This document shows positions 34,958 through 45,820 of a stretch of DNA of 64,000 nucleotides, one piece after another. The DNA comes from Schistocerca nitens. Its lineage: Eukaryota; Arthropoda; Insecta; Orthoptera; Acrididae. How positions within the stretch are numbered: position 1 is the first letter of the stretch; the number at the start of each line of letters is the position of its first letter. The notes beneath the pieces are model-generated. The model ran no database searches and was not told where the DNA came from. It saw nothing but the letters and a program-made list of their open reading frames with translations. The stretch spans positions 701,993,389 to 702,057,388 of the forward strand of contig NC_064616.1 in assembly GCF_023898315.1 (NCBI RefSeq). Reading direction: 5' to 3'. A program made the position numbers and the translations under genes.

Positions 34958-35140
34958 CCGGCCGGTGTGGGCGCTTCAGTCTGGAACCGCGCGACCACTA
35001 CGGTCGCAGGTTCGAATCCTGCCTCGGGCATGGGTGTGTGTGATGTCCTTAGGTTAGTTAGGTTTAAGTAGTTCTAAGTTCTATGGGACTGATGACCTCA
35101 GATGTTAAGTCCCATAGGGCTCAGAGCCATTTGAACCTTT
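34958..35140 (+). repeat. tRNA-derived SINE (type A) lacking its A box
   Basis: The head reads CCGGCCGGTGTGGGCGCTTCAG, missing the ~13 bases that carry the A box in other copies. B box GGTTCGAATCC is intact. Flanked by AATTTTAAGCG at 34947-34957 and 35141-35151. The deletion either arose after insertion or was present in the source transcript. Confidence 0.93.
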
Positions 35141-35151
35141 AATTTTAAGCG

Positions 35152-37742
35152 ATATAACGTGCGACATCAGCGGATTTCATGGCGGTGGATGCCCTTCGCA
35201 TAAGATACTCAATACCCGAGTCGCCCAGGCACTGGGCTTCCAACGTGTAACTGTGTCATCGTTGTCCTTCGATAATTTGTTCTGGGTAAACTTCCGTGTG
35301 TAACATGGTACTGACGATCTGGGTCTTGGTCGACTATCGCAGATTGTACCAGGGAAGAGATGGGACACACAGGCAGCACATTACTCGATATGTCAATACT
35401 ACACAAGAGCAACCGCTCAGCAGCCGTACCTCGAAATACTACGTATTCTCTGTGAAGTACAAAGACACTGAGCCTCTGATCACCTCACTTAACAAGAGAC
35501 ATATAACGGAGTGAGCACATAAACTCCGCTGTTGGAAACTCTAAGCATGGAAAAAGTCTCACTAATTGATGAGTGGCAGTACTCTTTGGTAGACGCCAGA
35601 GGCAGTGTACGATATACCTCAATCCCTCTGAAGCGATGGCTCCTGGTTGCGAACAGAGCGCCGTTCAGACTGATAGATATATTTCGAGTTGTCAATATAC
35701 TGTACATGGGATGTGGCCGTTACATCTTCCAACGTCTGTCATCGGCACATGACTAAGAATGCCATTGTTACGCCATATACATCCGTTTCTTCGCCTGCAG
35801 CGCCCTATAGGCTATCTCTTCATACCTCTTGTTAACTGCTTTGGACTGACTTTGCCAGATATGACGTGTCAGTAGTGTAATAACTTTTACCACTGTATTC
35901 GATAATGACATAAAACCAGAAATCTAGATAGTGCAAAAGGTAATTACAGCAATATACAGTCAAGTGGTGGTTTATTCTTTCAAAAAATATTGCATGAATG
36001 TGGCACAGCCCCATCGAAAACTTTTTATGTCAGAATAATTTTGAACATCACTGCGTGGATAAGACGTGCTTTGGTCTTCTGCTCTCTTCTTTCCTGTAAG
36101 GTAGATCTGGAATGCCGTTGGGCAAACCATGTGTGCTTTGGATTCCGCTCCGACCAATCTCAGTGTGACATAGCTGTCTTATTTCATGATCGCTGTCGAA
36201 CGTTTTTCAAGCCGGGAAAGTTCATTTCAAAAATCGGCGCCGCCATCACAGGAGGGGTACTATATGCTAGTAAGCAGATGTATTTAATCCAATTGTTTGT
36301 GACCTTAGTAAGTGCTGCTTCGGCAATAAAATAAAAATCGTGGCCTAAAGAATAGTACACGTACTGACAAACTAGAAGCTGTTCGGAATATGGTGATAGA
36401 AACTGAAACTGAAAAAGCATCACAAAGAAAGAACTGTGTAAGTATTGTGGTAGAAATTGCTTGGACACGAACTCTTATTGCGAAGTAATCATAGTGACTT
36501 GAACTACATTTTGCTTATGGCAGTGCATAAGCCATTTAGAAAAGACATGTTTAGAAGTAATCGCGTTCTGTATGCTGTGGTGATCGCTCCGCTTTTTTCC
36601 CCACTCTCACTCCTGAGCGGCCGCTAGACTTACGGGAGTATGTGGGATCGTTCACTGTAGGCATGACCCAACAACACCAGAAGCCGGAATAAAAATTTAA
36701 GTCATGCTTCACTCATGAACTCAAGGCGTCCTACATGAAACGCCTTGCTTTGAAATTTGGTTCTCCTGGAAGTACGAGTATTTCCCAGGAGCTAAACGGA
36801 GGTATTAAGTGTATACTGACGTGACCAACGTTCTTGACCGCTTCAAAAGTCATTGTCGAAAGTTGTGCCAAGACCACTTGCCGCAAGTCGCTATGAGAAG
36901 GGTTATGAAGAAATGCACCGCCTCAGCTCAACGCCCACGAGCGTGCAGTAGTAATTTAGGGGAGAGAGCTGCACCTAGAGGATATTATACTCAGGAACAC
37001 GTAACGTTTTTTGGTCCATATTATAGTCTAGTGACTGACATGAATTCGAACTACAATATACATTAAGCATTCTCCACCATTTTCTGTAGCTTATGTTGTT
37101 GCTAGACATGCGGTTGTGTTTTGTGCGGCATTCGTAAATATTTCGAGTCCTACATACTTAAGTGCTGCATAGCACGTTAAAGATATTTGGAAGATACCGT
37201 TAATTTTTCAGTCATAAAATTGTATGACGAGTAAAACTGTACATATTTTTAAAGCTAAATGTATAACGTGAGACGGTAAAGACATACTTTGTTGGTCGTG
37301 CACCATCTTGTACCTTGAATTAGATTAAGTTCTTTCGCCATGAAAGGTGGGATATTAGCAACTTAACTTAATTTCATTAATGATTTAACAATTTTATCAG
37401 TCTTGAAAATGAAAATTGGTGTTAGTTTCCAACAGCTTCAATTTCAAAATATATTAAACTTGTAACTGATTTATTTTAATAATTTTTCTTAATTTAATTT
37501 TATTAACTGATTATTGATGTGTAGTAGAGTACCAGTGTAACAGAATGACAACTAAATACAGTACAGACAAAAGTTTCTCGCCTGCAATGATTTTAAATTA
37601 CAGTCTGATATTTGTTCCTGGTACATGACGATGTTGTTCCTTGGAATTTTTTTCACATTTGTAAAAACCTTAGTTTTTTGGAGTACATATTGTAGTTTCT
37701 GAAAAAGACTACAGCACATAAAATGTGAGTGCCGTTATCTAA
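35152..37742. other. Long stretch without recognised gene or repeat
   Basis: Short frames at 35990-36334, 36809-37066 and elsewhere show no domain I can name. 37080-37740 is strongly AT-rich. This may be eroded repeat or single-copy intergenic DNA. Confidence 0.4.
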
Positions 37743-37910
37743 AAATGGAATAAGAAAAAGTGTTGAACTTTTACTACAGAGCTGGCTGAAGGTGAAAGTC
37801 TGAAAAGTGCCCATTGTAGAACACTCTCTCCTATTCACACCTCGATAAAATTCCGTGATGTGTGCCCGATGGTCATTAATGACAACAACTTTATTTTTCT
37901 ACTGTACCTT
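37743..37910. repeat. Source flank copied into 29654-30012
   Basis: Matches the non-SINE part of the 29654-30012 insertion with only a few substitutions. Its distal boundary is an AAAAA run at 37741-37745, which reads TTTTT on the strand of the SINE, an RNA polymerase III stop signal. Confidence 0.88.
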
Positions 37911-38105
37911 CAAATCAAATGGTTCTGAGCACTATGGGACTTAACATCTGTGGTCATCAGTCCCCTAGAACTTAGAACTACTTAAACCTAACTAACCTAA
38001 GGACATCACACACAACCATGCCCGAGGCAGGATTCGAACCTGCGACCGTAGCAGTCGCGCGGTTCCGGACTGCGCGCCTAGAACCGCTAGACCACCGCGG
38101 CCGGC
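37911..38105 (-). repeat. tRNA-derived SINE (type A), likely source copy
   Basis: Minus-oriented full-length SINE flanked by ACTGTACCTT at 37901-37910 and 38106-38115. The derived insertion at 29654-30012 has only the left ACTGTACCTT, which makes this the older locus of the pair. Confidence 0.93.
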
Positions 38106-38209
38106 ACTGTACCTTATATTTGTATCCTTCTATCTGTGCAACTCTCAATCGAGACTGGAAAAATTGATTCATAACTCCGCAAGTCCTTCAAAATGTAGTA
38201 TTGCTGTTG

Positions 38210-38467
38210 AAACTTCCTGGCAGATTAAAATTGTGTGCTGGACCGAGACTCGAACTCGGGACCTTTGCCTATCGCGAGCAAGTGCTCTACCAACTGAGCT
38301 ACGACTCACGCAATATCCTTTCTTTCAGGAGTTCTAGTTCTGCAAGGTTCGCAGGAGAGATTCTGTAAAGTTTGGAAGGTAGAAGACGAGGTACTGGCAG
38401 AAATAAAGCTGTGTTGACGGGGTGTGAATCGTGCTTGGGTAGCTCAGTCCGTACTCGCTTCGGCGGT

Positions 38468-38498
<31 letters not shown>

Positions 38499-38612
38499 AA
38501 TTAGCATGGCCCCTGCGCAAGGATGACACGCAAAATCGTGAAACGTTCCACATTTAATTAAAAAAAAGTTTCATATCGGCGCACACTCCGCTGCAGAGTG
38601 AAAATCTCATTC
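38210..38612 (+). mobile_element. Chimeric retroposon: tRNA-derived repeat + U6 snRNA
   Basis: One insertion flanked by a 13 bp duplication, AGTATTGCTGTTG, at 38197-38209 and 38613-38625. Its order is: inverted piece of the 301 bp tRNA-derived unit (38210-~38310), direct piece ending inside the tRNA-like A box (~38308-38450), a whole U6 snRNA (38451-38555), an A-rich link, then the unit's end segment (38568-38612). The inversion junction shares CGC between the arms. This fits template switching during reverse transcription plus twin priming. Confidence 0.9.
38451..38555 (+). ncRNA. U6: U6 spliceosomal snRNA copy (retropseudogene)
   Basis: 105 bases recognisable from end to end as U6: GCTTCGGCGGTACATATAC at the 5' stem, TTGGAACGATACAGAGA including the ACAGAGA box, TTAGCATGGCCCC with the AGC triad, TGCGCAAGGATGACACGC and the 3' end CGTTCCACATTT. 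A handful of substitutions separate it from animal U6 (GAAAATTAGC instead of GAAGATTAGC; 5' stem changes that keep GTAC/GTAC pairing). Upstream DNA is tRNA-like repeat, with no proximal sequence element or TATA box at the usual place, so the normal U6 promoter is missing. Confidence 0.92.
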
Positions 38613-38857
38613 AGTATTGCTGTTGTCATTACTCTTCTATTGTTCTACTAAAGAAGGCTTTCGGGCTATTTCGAACTGCGTCGAAATTTATATCCCATTC
38701 TCATTAAAATATTTTTAGTATTTATTCTGGTAAATTATTTCATTATTAGTTAAACTAATAAAAAGGAGGTGAGCAGCCAGCAGAAATTACGCTCTGTAAT
38801 AAAAGCAAACCTTTTCGCTGAACAACAGACAAAATTTTCACTACCATAATATCAAAA

Positions 38858-39054
38858 ATGGTTCAAATGGCACTGAGCACTATGGGACTCAACTTCTGAG
38901 GTCATTAGTCCCCTAGAACTTAGAACTAGTTAAACCTAACTAACCTAAGGACATCACACACATCCATGCCCGAGGCAGGATTCGAACCTGCGGCCGTAGC
39001 GGTCTCGCGGTTCCAGACTGCAGCGCCTAGAACCGCACGACCACTTCGGCAGGC
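38858..39054 (-). repeat. tRNA-derived SINE (type A)
   Basis: Full-length minus-oriented copy with B box GGTTCGAATCC. Flanked by ACCATAATATCAAAA at 38843-38857 and 39055-39069. Confidence 0.95.
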
Positions 39055-39069
39055 ACCATAATATCAAAA

Positions 39070-39769
39070 CACGACAGAAAATCGTGATCAAAATTGTAGA
39101 CATCGGTCTAAAGAACTTCCGGTTACCATTAAAATCTCTTACAGAGTATAACGAGGCAACAGTTTCACCTATTGTCACGTTATAGAGTCAACACATGGTG
39201 CGTCAACTGACACTAACAAAAGCCATGGAGGACATACATAGGATGCAAAGACGACTGTTGTTGCGTCTTAAACTACAGGGTATCGGTGGAAGCCTGTATT
39301 ATCCAATACAGAAATTAAGGATCGCTTGGCAAGCCAGAATACATGGGACAACCTAAATAAGTGAAGATTAGTGCTCCAATTCCTAAAGCGCTCGGTAGAA
39401 AGGTAAATCTTCGCATAAATGAACTCGACGAATGTTATATACACTTCCACTACATTAGGTCTACAACTTTTCTTCCGGCGTTTTTTCTCGAAGTTTATTT
39501 AAAGTTTTGGCCATTTCTGACCACTGCCTTCTTCCATCTTTCGGGCAGCATTCGAATCTCTCAGCTATAGAAGTGGGCGTCATTTGAGAAGATCCATGAA
39601 TCGATTCAGTGACAGTAAGTGCTGGTCAGCCACACTGTGCGTCATTGTCCGAAGAATGTGGTAGTCTGAGGGAGAAATGTTTGGAGAATCCAACAGGTGG
39701 TTTGGGACTTCCCACTACACCGTTTCCAAGTGTATACATTAAAGTTTTTGCAATTGCAAATATGGCCAA
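39070..39769. other. No recognised feature
   Basis: A minus-strand stretch near 39420-39640 vaguely resembles a transposase tail, but no catalytic block is visible. Confidence 0.3.
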
Positions 39770-39955
39770 ACATCAGCTGTTTAATGGAATGACGACAATG
39801 AAAATTTGTTCCAGACCGGGACTCGAACCAGGATTTACCGCTTATCGCTAGCGGTCGCCTTACCATTAGGCCATCCGTGCACATCTCACGAGCAGACCCA
39901 AACTTCCATATGTCATCAACCATGCGTCTGCAACCTGTACTCGTACGTCCATTAT
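39770..39955 (-). repeat. tRNA-derived SINE (type IV)
   Basis: Minus strand: GTGCACGGATGGCCTAATGG (A-box region), then GGTTCGAGTCCCGG (B box), with a distinct body on either side. The anticodon arm is present, but no 3' end processing context exists. Target duplication was not identified. Confidence 0.6.
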
Positions 39956-39956
39956 A

Positions 39957-40618
39957 CGAGGCCTGTTCAGAAAGTAAGCTCCGATTGATTGCCAAATTGA
40001 AACCACAGTGAACATCAGAAATGTTTTACTTGTAACAATTAGCTACACCTTTCAGCTACTTCTCTACGTAGTCGCCGTTCTGACTTAGACTTTTGTCATA
40101 GCGTTGTACCAACTTTTCAATAGCCTCATCATAGAAGGCAGCCGCCAGTGCTTTCCGCCAATTCTCCACGCTGGCCTACACCTCGTTGTCTGTGTCAAAA
40201 TGTTGTCTTCAAAGACAGCGGTTCATGTGACCAGAGATGAAACTCAGGGGGAGACAATTGCGGACTGTATTGTGGGTAATCTCACATTTCCATTTGAAAA
40301 CGATGCAGGAGCATCTTCATTGCCCCTGCAGAATGCGGCTGAGAATTGTCTTGAAGAAGAAACAGCACGACAGTTATGTAATGTTAGCTGCATAGCTTCA
40401 GGCGAAATTTCTCACCAGGCCCTCGTACTTGGCGGCAGACACTATTTTCTAGACATCTTTACGCACTCACTGCGAGCTCAGAAATGAGAAGAGCGACGTG
40501 ATGCTAACTGGGGTTATACTAGAGACACTACCCAACACATCTGTGCAAAGCTTTATCGGATTTTCATAGTCGTTTCCATTTCGCGACCGATCGGAGCTTA
40601 CTTTCTGAACGCCCCTCG
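39957..40618 (-). mobile_element. Deleted mariner-like element with intact ends
   Basis: Ends CGAGGCCTGTTCAGAAAGTA on the left and CGAGGGGCGTTCAGAAAGTA as the right counterpart, flanked by TA at 39955-39956 and 40619-40620. At 662 bp it is about half the length of a full mariner and keeps only the transposase C-terminus. It could be moved only by an enzyme supplied from elsewhere. Confidence 0.9.
40056..40200 (-). pseudogene. mariner transposase C-terminal remnant
   Basis: Minus strand gives ASVENWRKALAAAFYDEA followed by IEKLVQRYDKSLSQNGDYVE and the stop at 40056-40058. This is the classical mariner tail (W at the start, RYDKCL, GDYVE). A stop lies just before ASVEN, and the DNA-binding domain and catalytic triad are missing. 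Confidence 0.82.
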
Positions 40619-41017
40619 TATATATATTACGGAACAGGTGAAACATTTCACTTGAAGTCGCTTGCCCGGTGTCAGCGGATAGATATGATACTGCAGTCCC
40701 TGTGTTATTCCGAAATACTACACAAAGTTCCTTTGGACATGCAGGAGCAAAGATGTAGACGTAATATTTTTAGAGTACAAAGAGAAAGACATAGCATTCT
40801 CGTACTGTGGGGAACTCAGTGCGTCACAGCACAGAAGATGAGGGTGCATTCACGGCCAAATGACAGATAACGAAAGAAAGAAAGAAATATCTTCCAGGGT
40901 GGTACTGTACATATAATAAGAATATATGCACTGTGGAGAGAGTTAAATCAGCTCGTGACTGTTCAAGTCCATGATACAAAGGGGAGGGAGAAAGAGGATG
41001 AGATGAGGGAAGAGGGA

Positions 41018-41070
<53 letters not shown>

Positions 41071-41139
41071 CTGGAATCTGTGTTCTGTCCAGCGGGAATA
41101 GTTTCGTTTCACTGAGCGATCGGTAGGAGCGACGAATAA
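40619..41139. other. No recognised gene; (GA)n run
   Basis: A (GA)n microsatellite lies at ~41009-41068. The frame at 40652-40870 has no recognisable domain. Confidence 0.55.
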
Positions 41140-41634
41140 ACTGTGAGAAACACTATTTCCTTAAACTGTTACTAGCCAAAAACTGGACTGGGCGGTGTTT
41201 TACGTTAGAGCGTCACGGGAAACTACCAGAAGGGGTCAGTATAAAAGGATGCTGGGCGAACACAGAACGAGGGTAAACCTAGCAAAAGTCGGTATAGTAG
41301 CTGTAAATTGTCGTATCTGTGTTGGGATAAAACCAGAGCTTCAAACACAAATAGAAAGCACTGAAGCTCAAATAGTTATTGGTAAGGAAAGCTGGCTAAA
41401 GCTGGAGGTAAGTCCGGCCGAAATTTTTACAAGGGACTTAACCGTGTTTAGAAAGGATACATTAAATGCAGTTGGTGGAGGAGAGTCTGTTGCTGTCAGA
41501 AATAGTTTACCCTTCCCCCCCCCCCCCCTCTGCCCACCCATCTCAGATGATACACTTGCTAAATCAGTTAGAAGAAAAACTTGAGTCTAATTACAAGTGG
41601 GTATTTCACTCACAAACTTATATACACTCCTGGA

Positions 41635-43046
41635 AATGGAAAAAAGAACACATTGACACCGGTGTGTCAGACCCACCATACTTGCTCCGGACACTGGGAG
41701 AGGGCTGTACAAGCAATGATCACACGCACGGCACAGCGGACACACCAGGAACCGCGGTGTTGGCCGTCGAATGGCGCTAGCTGCGCAGCATTTGTGCACC
41801 GCCGCCGTCAGTGTCAGCCAGTTTGCCGTGGCATACGGAGCTCCATCGCAGTCTTTAACACTGGTAGCATGCCGCGACAGCGTGGACGTGAACCGTATGT
41901 GCAGTTGACGGACTTTGAGCGAGGGCGTATAGTAGGCATGCGGGAGGCCGGGTGGACGTACCGCCGAATTGCTCAACACGTGGGGCGTGAGGTCTCCACA
42001 GTACATCGATGTTGTCGCCAGTGGTCGGCGGAAGGTGCACGTGCCCGTCGACCTGGGACCGGACCGCAGCGACGCACGGATGCACGCCAAGACCGTAGGA
42101 TCCTACGCAGTGCCGTAGGGGACCGCACCGCCACTTCCCAGCAAATTAGGGACACTGTTGCTCCTGGGGTATCGGCGAGGACCATTCGCAACCGTCTCCA
42201 TGAAGCTGGGCTACGATCCCGCACACCGTTAGGCCGTCCTCCGCTCACGCCCCAACATCGTGCAGCCCGCCTCCAGTGGTGTCGCGACAGGCGTGAATGG
42301 AGGGACGAATGGAGACGTGTCGTCTTCAGCGATGAGAGTCGCTTCTGCCTTGGTGCCAATGATGGTCGTATGCGTGTTTGGCGCCGTGCAGGTGAGCGCC
42401 ACAATCAGGACTGCATACGACCGAGGCACACAGGGCCAACACCCGGCATCATGGTGTGGGGAGCGATCTCCTACACTGGCCGTACACCACTGGTGATCGT
42501 CGAGGGGACACTGAATAGTGCACGGTACATCCAAACCGTCATCGAACCCATCGTTCTACCGTTCCTAGACCGGCAAGGGAACTTGCTGTTCCAACAGGAC
42601 AATGCACGTCCGCATGTATCCCGTGCCACCCAACGTGCTCTAGAAGGTGTAAGTCAACTACCCTGGCCAGCAAGATCTCCGGATCTGTCCCCCATTGAGC
42701 ATGTTTGGGACTGGATGAAGCGTCGTCTCACGCGGTCTGCACGTCCAGCACGAACGCTGGTCCAACTGAGGCGCCAGGTGGAAATGGCATGGCAAGCCGT
42801 TCCACAGGACTACATCCAGCATCTCTACGATCGTCTCCATGGGAGAATAGCAGCCTGCATTGCTGCGAAAGGTGGATATACACTGTACTAGTGCCGACAT
42901 TGTGCATGCTCTGTTGCCTGTGTCTATGTGCCTGTGGTTCTGTCAGTATGATCATGTGATGTATCTGACCCCAGGAATGTGTCAATAAAGTTTCCCCTTC
43001 CTGGGACAATGAATTCACGGTGTTCTTATTTCAATTTCCAGGAGTG
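41635..43046 (+). mobile_element. Tc1 transposon, DD32E family, copy 3
   Basis: Ends as in copies 1 and 2, flanked by TA at 41633-41634 and 43047-43048. It interrupts the endonuclease region of the LINE just before GDFNL. Confidence 0.97.
41869..42891 (+). CDS. Tc1 transposase, DD32E spacing, open (340 residues)
   Basis: ATG 41869 gives MPRQRGREPYVQLTDFERGR, and the stop follows GGYTLY. It is the same length and motif set as 33276-34298: helix-turn-helix modules at residues ~18-55 and ~85-110, then VFSDESRF, FQQDNARPH and RSPDLSPIEHVW with 32 residues between Asp and Glu. The visible protein difference between the two open copies is small (for example GRPPL versus GRLPL). Near-identity and two open frames point to recent transposition. 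The frame runs upstream into the terminal repeat, so a longer start is formally possible. Confidence 0.95.
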   Translation: MPRQRGREPYVQLTDFERGRIVGMREAGWTYRRIAQHVGREVSTVHRCCRQWSAEGARARRPGTGPQRRTDARQDRRILRSAVGDRTATSQQIRDTVAPGVSARTIRNRLHEAGLRSRTPLGRPPLTPQHRAARLQWCRDRREWRDEWRRVVFSDESRFCLGANDGRMRVWRRAGERHNQDCIRPRHTGPTPGIMVWGAISYTGRTPLVIVEGTLNSARYIQTVIEPIVLPFLDRQGNLLFQQDNARPHVSRATQRALEGVSQLPWPARSPDLSPIEHVWDWMKRRLTRSARPARTLVQLRRQVEMAWQAVPQDYIQHLYDRLHGRIAACIAAKGGYTLY

Positions 43047-43404
43047 TATAATGGTGACTTCAATCTAAACTCGATATGTCAGCGAAAATATGTGTTTAAA
43101 GTCGGTGGAAGGCATTAAACGCCGTCAGAAATCGTACTGACTGCTTTCTCAGAAAATTATTTTGAATAATTAGTTTCGGAGTCCACTCGAAGAGTGAATG
43201 GTTGCGAAAAGATAGTTGACCTCTTAGCTACAAATAACCCTGAACATATAGGCAGCATCATGATGGATGCAGGGTCCTTGTAGGAAGACTGAATACCTTA
43301 ACATCCAAACCCACGAAAATAGCCGCAAAAATATCTGTTTAAAAAAGCAGATAAAAATTCGCTTGACTCCTTACTAAGAGGCAGTCTTCTCTCCTTCCAA
43401 TCTG

Positions 43405-43610
43405 CCCGCATCTCTGGTCGTGCGGTAGCGTTCTCGCTTCCCACGCCCGGGTTCCCGGGTTCGATTCCCGGCGGGGTCAGGGATTTTCTCTGCCTCGTGA
43501 TGGCTGGGTGTTGTGTGCTGTCCTTAGGTTAGTTAGGTTTAAGTAGTTCTAAGTTCTAGGGGACTTATGACCACAGCAGTTGAGTCCCATAGTGCTCAGA
43601 GCCATTTGAA
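43405..43610 (+). repeat. tRNA-derived SINE (type B)
   Basis: Head GGTCGTGCGGTAGCG, B box GGTTCGATTCC, then type A body. Flanked by CCTTCCAATCTG at 43393-43404 and 43611-43622. It lies inside the LINE. Confidence 0.95.
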
Positions 43611-43891
43611 CCTTCCAATCTGACTATGTTATCGTAGACAAGATGTGGATTAGATTCAAAGACACAATAGCGACGGAAATTGAGAGATATATACCACATA
43701 AATTAATATTAAATGTTACTGATCCCCCATGGTACACAAAACCGCTGAGAACACTGTTGCAGAAGCAACGAAAACTCCATCTCAAATTTAAAAAAAAAAC
43801 GCAGAATCCCCAAAATTGGAAAAGTTTGGCAGCAGATATAAATTTAGCGCGATCTTCACTGCGAACACTTACAACAACGAAGCTCTGCCAC

Positions 43892-44243
43892 GAAGTTTCA
43901 TATCAGCGCACACTCAGTGGCAGAGTGAAAATCTCATTCTGGAAACATCCCCCAGGCTGTGGCTAAGCCATGTCTCCGCAGTATCCTTTCTTTCAGGAGT
44001 GCTAGTTCTGCAAGGTTCGCAGGAGAGCTTCTGTAAAGTTTGGAAGGTAGGAGACGAGATACTGGCAGAAGTAAAGCTGTGAGGACCGGGCGTGAGTCGT
44101 GCTTCGGTAGCTCATATGGTAGAGCACTTGCCTGCCAAAGGCAAAGGTCCTGAGTTCGAGTCTCGGTCGGGCACACAGTTTTTATCTGCCAGGAAGTTTC
44201 ATATCAGCGCACACTCCGCTGCAGAGTGAAAATATCATTCTGG
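43892..44243 (+). repeat. tRNA-derived 301 bp unit, ~1.2 copies
   Basis: Same unit as 30249-31360 in plus orientation, starting and ending within the same segment (GTTTCATATCAGCGCACACTC at both ends). The A box reads TAGCTCATATGGTAGAGC and the B box is intact. It is inserted in the LINE between the linker and palm regions. Confidence 0.9.
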
Positions 44244-44320
44244 TAGCACTCAGATTGTTAGCAGATGATGCTGTCATTTATCGTCTTGTAAAGTCATCAG
44301 ATTATAACGTAACGAATGTA

Positions 44321-44994
44321 GGAAGGAACTCTTGGGTGGAACAGAATATACCAAGTAGCTAATATTTTTTGAGCAGTCGAGATATAATTTCCATTCGGTA
44401 AGTGCCACCAGGAAGCGCTTAACAATAGAAGACAAACTTAACCAGTCTTGAGACTTACCGGGCTGCTGCGTAAACAAATTGTTAAGCGTGTTTTGAGTCA
44501 GAGTACGGATAAAAAGCTAGAAGGTTGGAAATGGTTTGCGCTGAGCAGGTACTGACTGAGAGGGCCTACGGACAATGGCAGGATTAGCGCGAGCGAGCGG
44601 CCGGGCTTTGCCGGTATGGAGTTTACAGGCGGCTGCAGGTAAGCCGCGCCGAACCGCAGGCAGTTCCAGCCTAAGTAACGTATACTGCTGGCTAACGACA
44701 GTCGTAGCACTCGCTTTAATAACCCCAATTTAGGCGAGGAAGGTTGGTACAGGAAATCCAAGAGTGCTAAGTCAATCAAAGGAACGCAATACATCGTACA
44801 GAAAATTAGCAACTGCAATAATAAATTCATTTACAATCAAACCATTCATTCCTAAAATGTTGGACTTTGTGAGTGACAACTGATTTTACGACTCAGAATA
44901 AAAGGCGTGTCCGCTAATGGCACTGCACAGTAGACATCATAGTGACAAACAACTAATGTTACATTGTTGTTAAATATTCTATAATACACTACCG
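44321..44994. other. No recognised feature
   Basis: Includes a GC-richer stretch at ~44570-44670 of unknown nature. Confidence 0.35.
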
Positions 44995-45820
44995 GCCATT
45001 AAAATTGTTACACCACGAAGATGACGTGCTATAGACGCGAAATTTAACCGACAGGAAGTAGATGCTGTGATATGCAAATGATTAGCTTTTCAGAGCATTC
45101 ACACAAGGTTGGCGCCTGTGGCGACACCTACAACGTGCTAACATGAGGAAAGTTTCCAACCGATATCTCATACACAAACAACAGTTGACCGGCGTTGCCT
45201 CATGAAACGTTGTTGTGATGCCTCGTGTAAGGAGGAGAAATGCGTACCATCACGTTCCGACTTTGATAAAGGTCGGATTGTAGCCTATCGCGATTGCGGT
45301 TTATCGTATCGCGACATTGCTGCTCGCGTTGGTCGAGATCCAATGACTGTTAGCAGAATATGGAATCGGTGGGTTCAGGAGGGTAATACGGAACGCCGTG
45401 CTGGATCCCAACGGCCTCGTATCACTAGCAGTCGAGATGATAGGCATCTTATTCACATGGTTGCAACGGATCGTGCAGCCACATCTCGATCCCTGAGTCA
45501 ACAGATGGGGACGTTTGCAAGACAACAACCTTCTGCACGAACAGTTCGCCAACGTTTGCAGCAGCATGGACTATCAGCTCGGAGACCATGGCTGCGGTTA
45601 CCCTTGACTCAGCATCACAGACAGGAGTGCCTGCGAAGGTGTACTCAACGACGAACCTGGGTTCACGAATGGCAAAACGTCATTTTTTCGGATGAATCCA
45701 GGTTCTGTTTACAGCATCATTATGGTCGCATCCGTGTTCGGCGACATCGCGGTGAACGCACATTGGAAGCACGTATTCGTCATCGCCATACTGGTGTATC
45801 GCCCAGCGTGATGGTATGGG

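Larger units (their letters stand above)
41140..44320 (+). pseudogene. LINE relic with three insertions (endonuclease to palm)
   Basis: LINE pieces in order: apurinic-type endonuclease start (41270-41610: VGIVAVNCRICVGIKPELQT, IVIGKESWL), interrupted by Tc1 at 41635-43046. Then GDFNL just after 43049 and an endonuclease/linker region to 43392. After the SINE at 43405-43610 comes ...DPPWYTKPLRTLLQKQRKLH (43720-43790). After a tRNA-derived repeat at 43892-44243 comes LLADDAVIYRLVKSSD (palm motif, ~44255-44300). The fingers region between the last two pieces is missing. Frames vary, and a poly-C/Pro tract at 41514-41528 is a local expansion. Confidence 0.85.

Noticed and set aside
36809-37066. 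Small host gene candidate
   Set aside because: No recognised domain, no splice or promoter support.
38451-38555. Functional U6 gene
   Set aside because: The RNA is well preserved, but the normal upstream U6 promoter elements are absent and the copy lies inside a retroposon insertion.
39420-39640. Mariner-like tail on the minus strand
   Set aside because: Only a vague tail resemblance; no catalytic block or terminal repeats.
43643-43966. A 107-codon open frame
   Set aside because: It joins LINE sequence to the tRNA-derived repeat across an insertion border and is not one gene.
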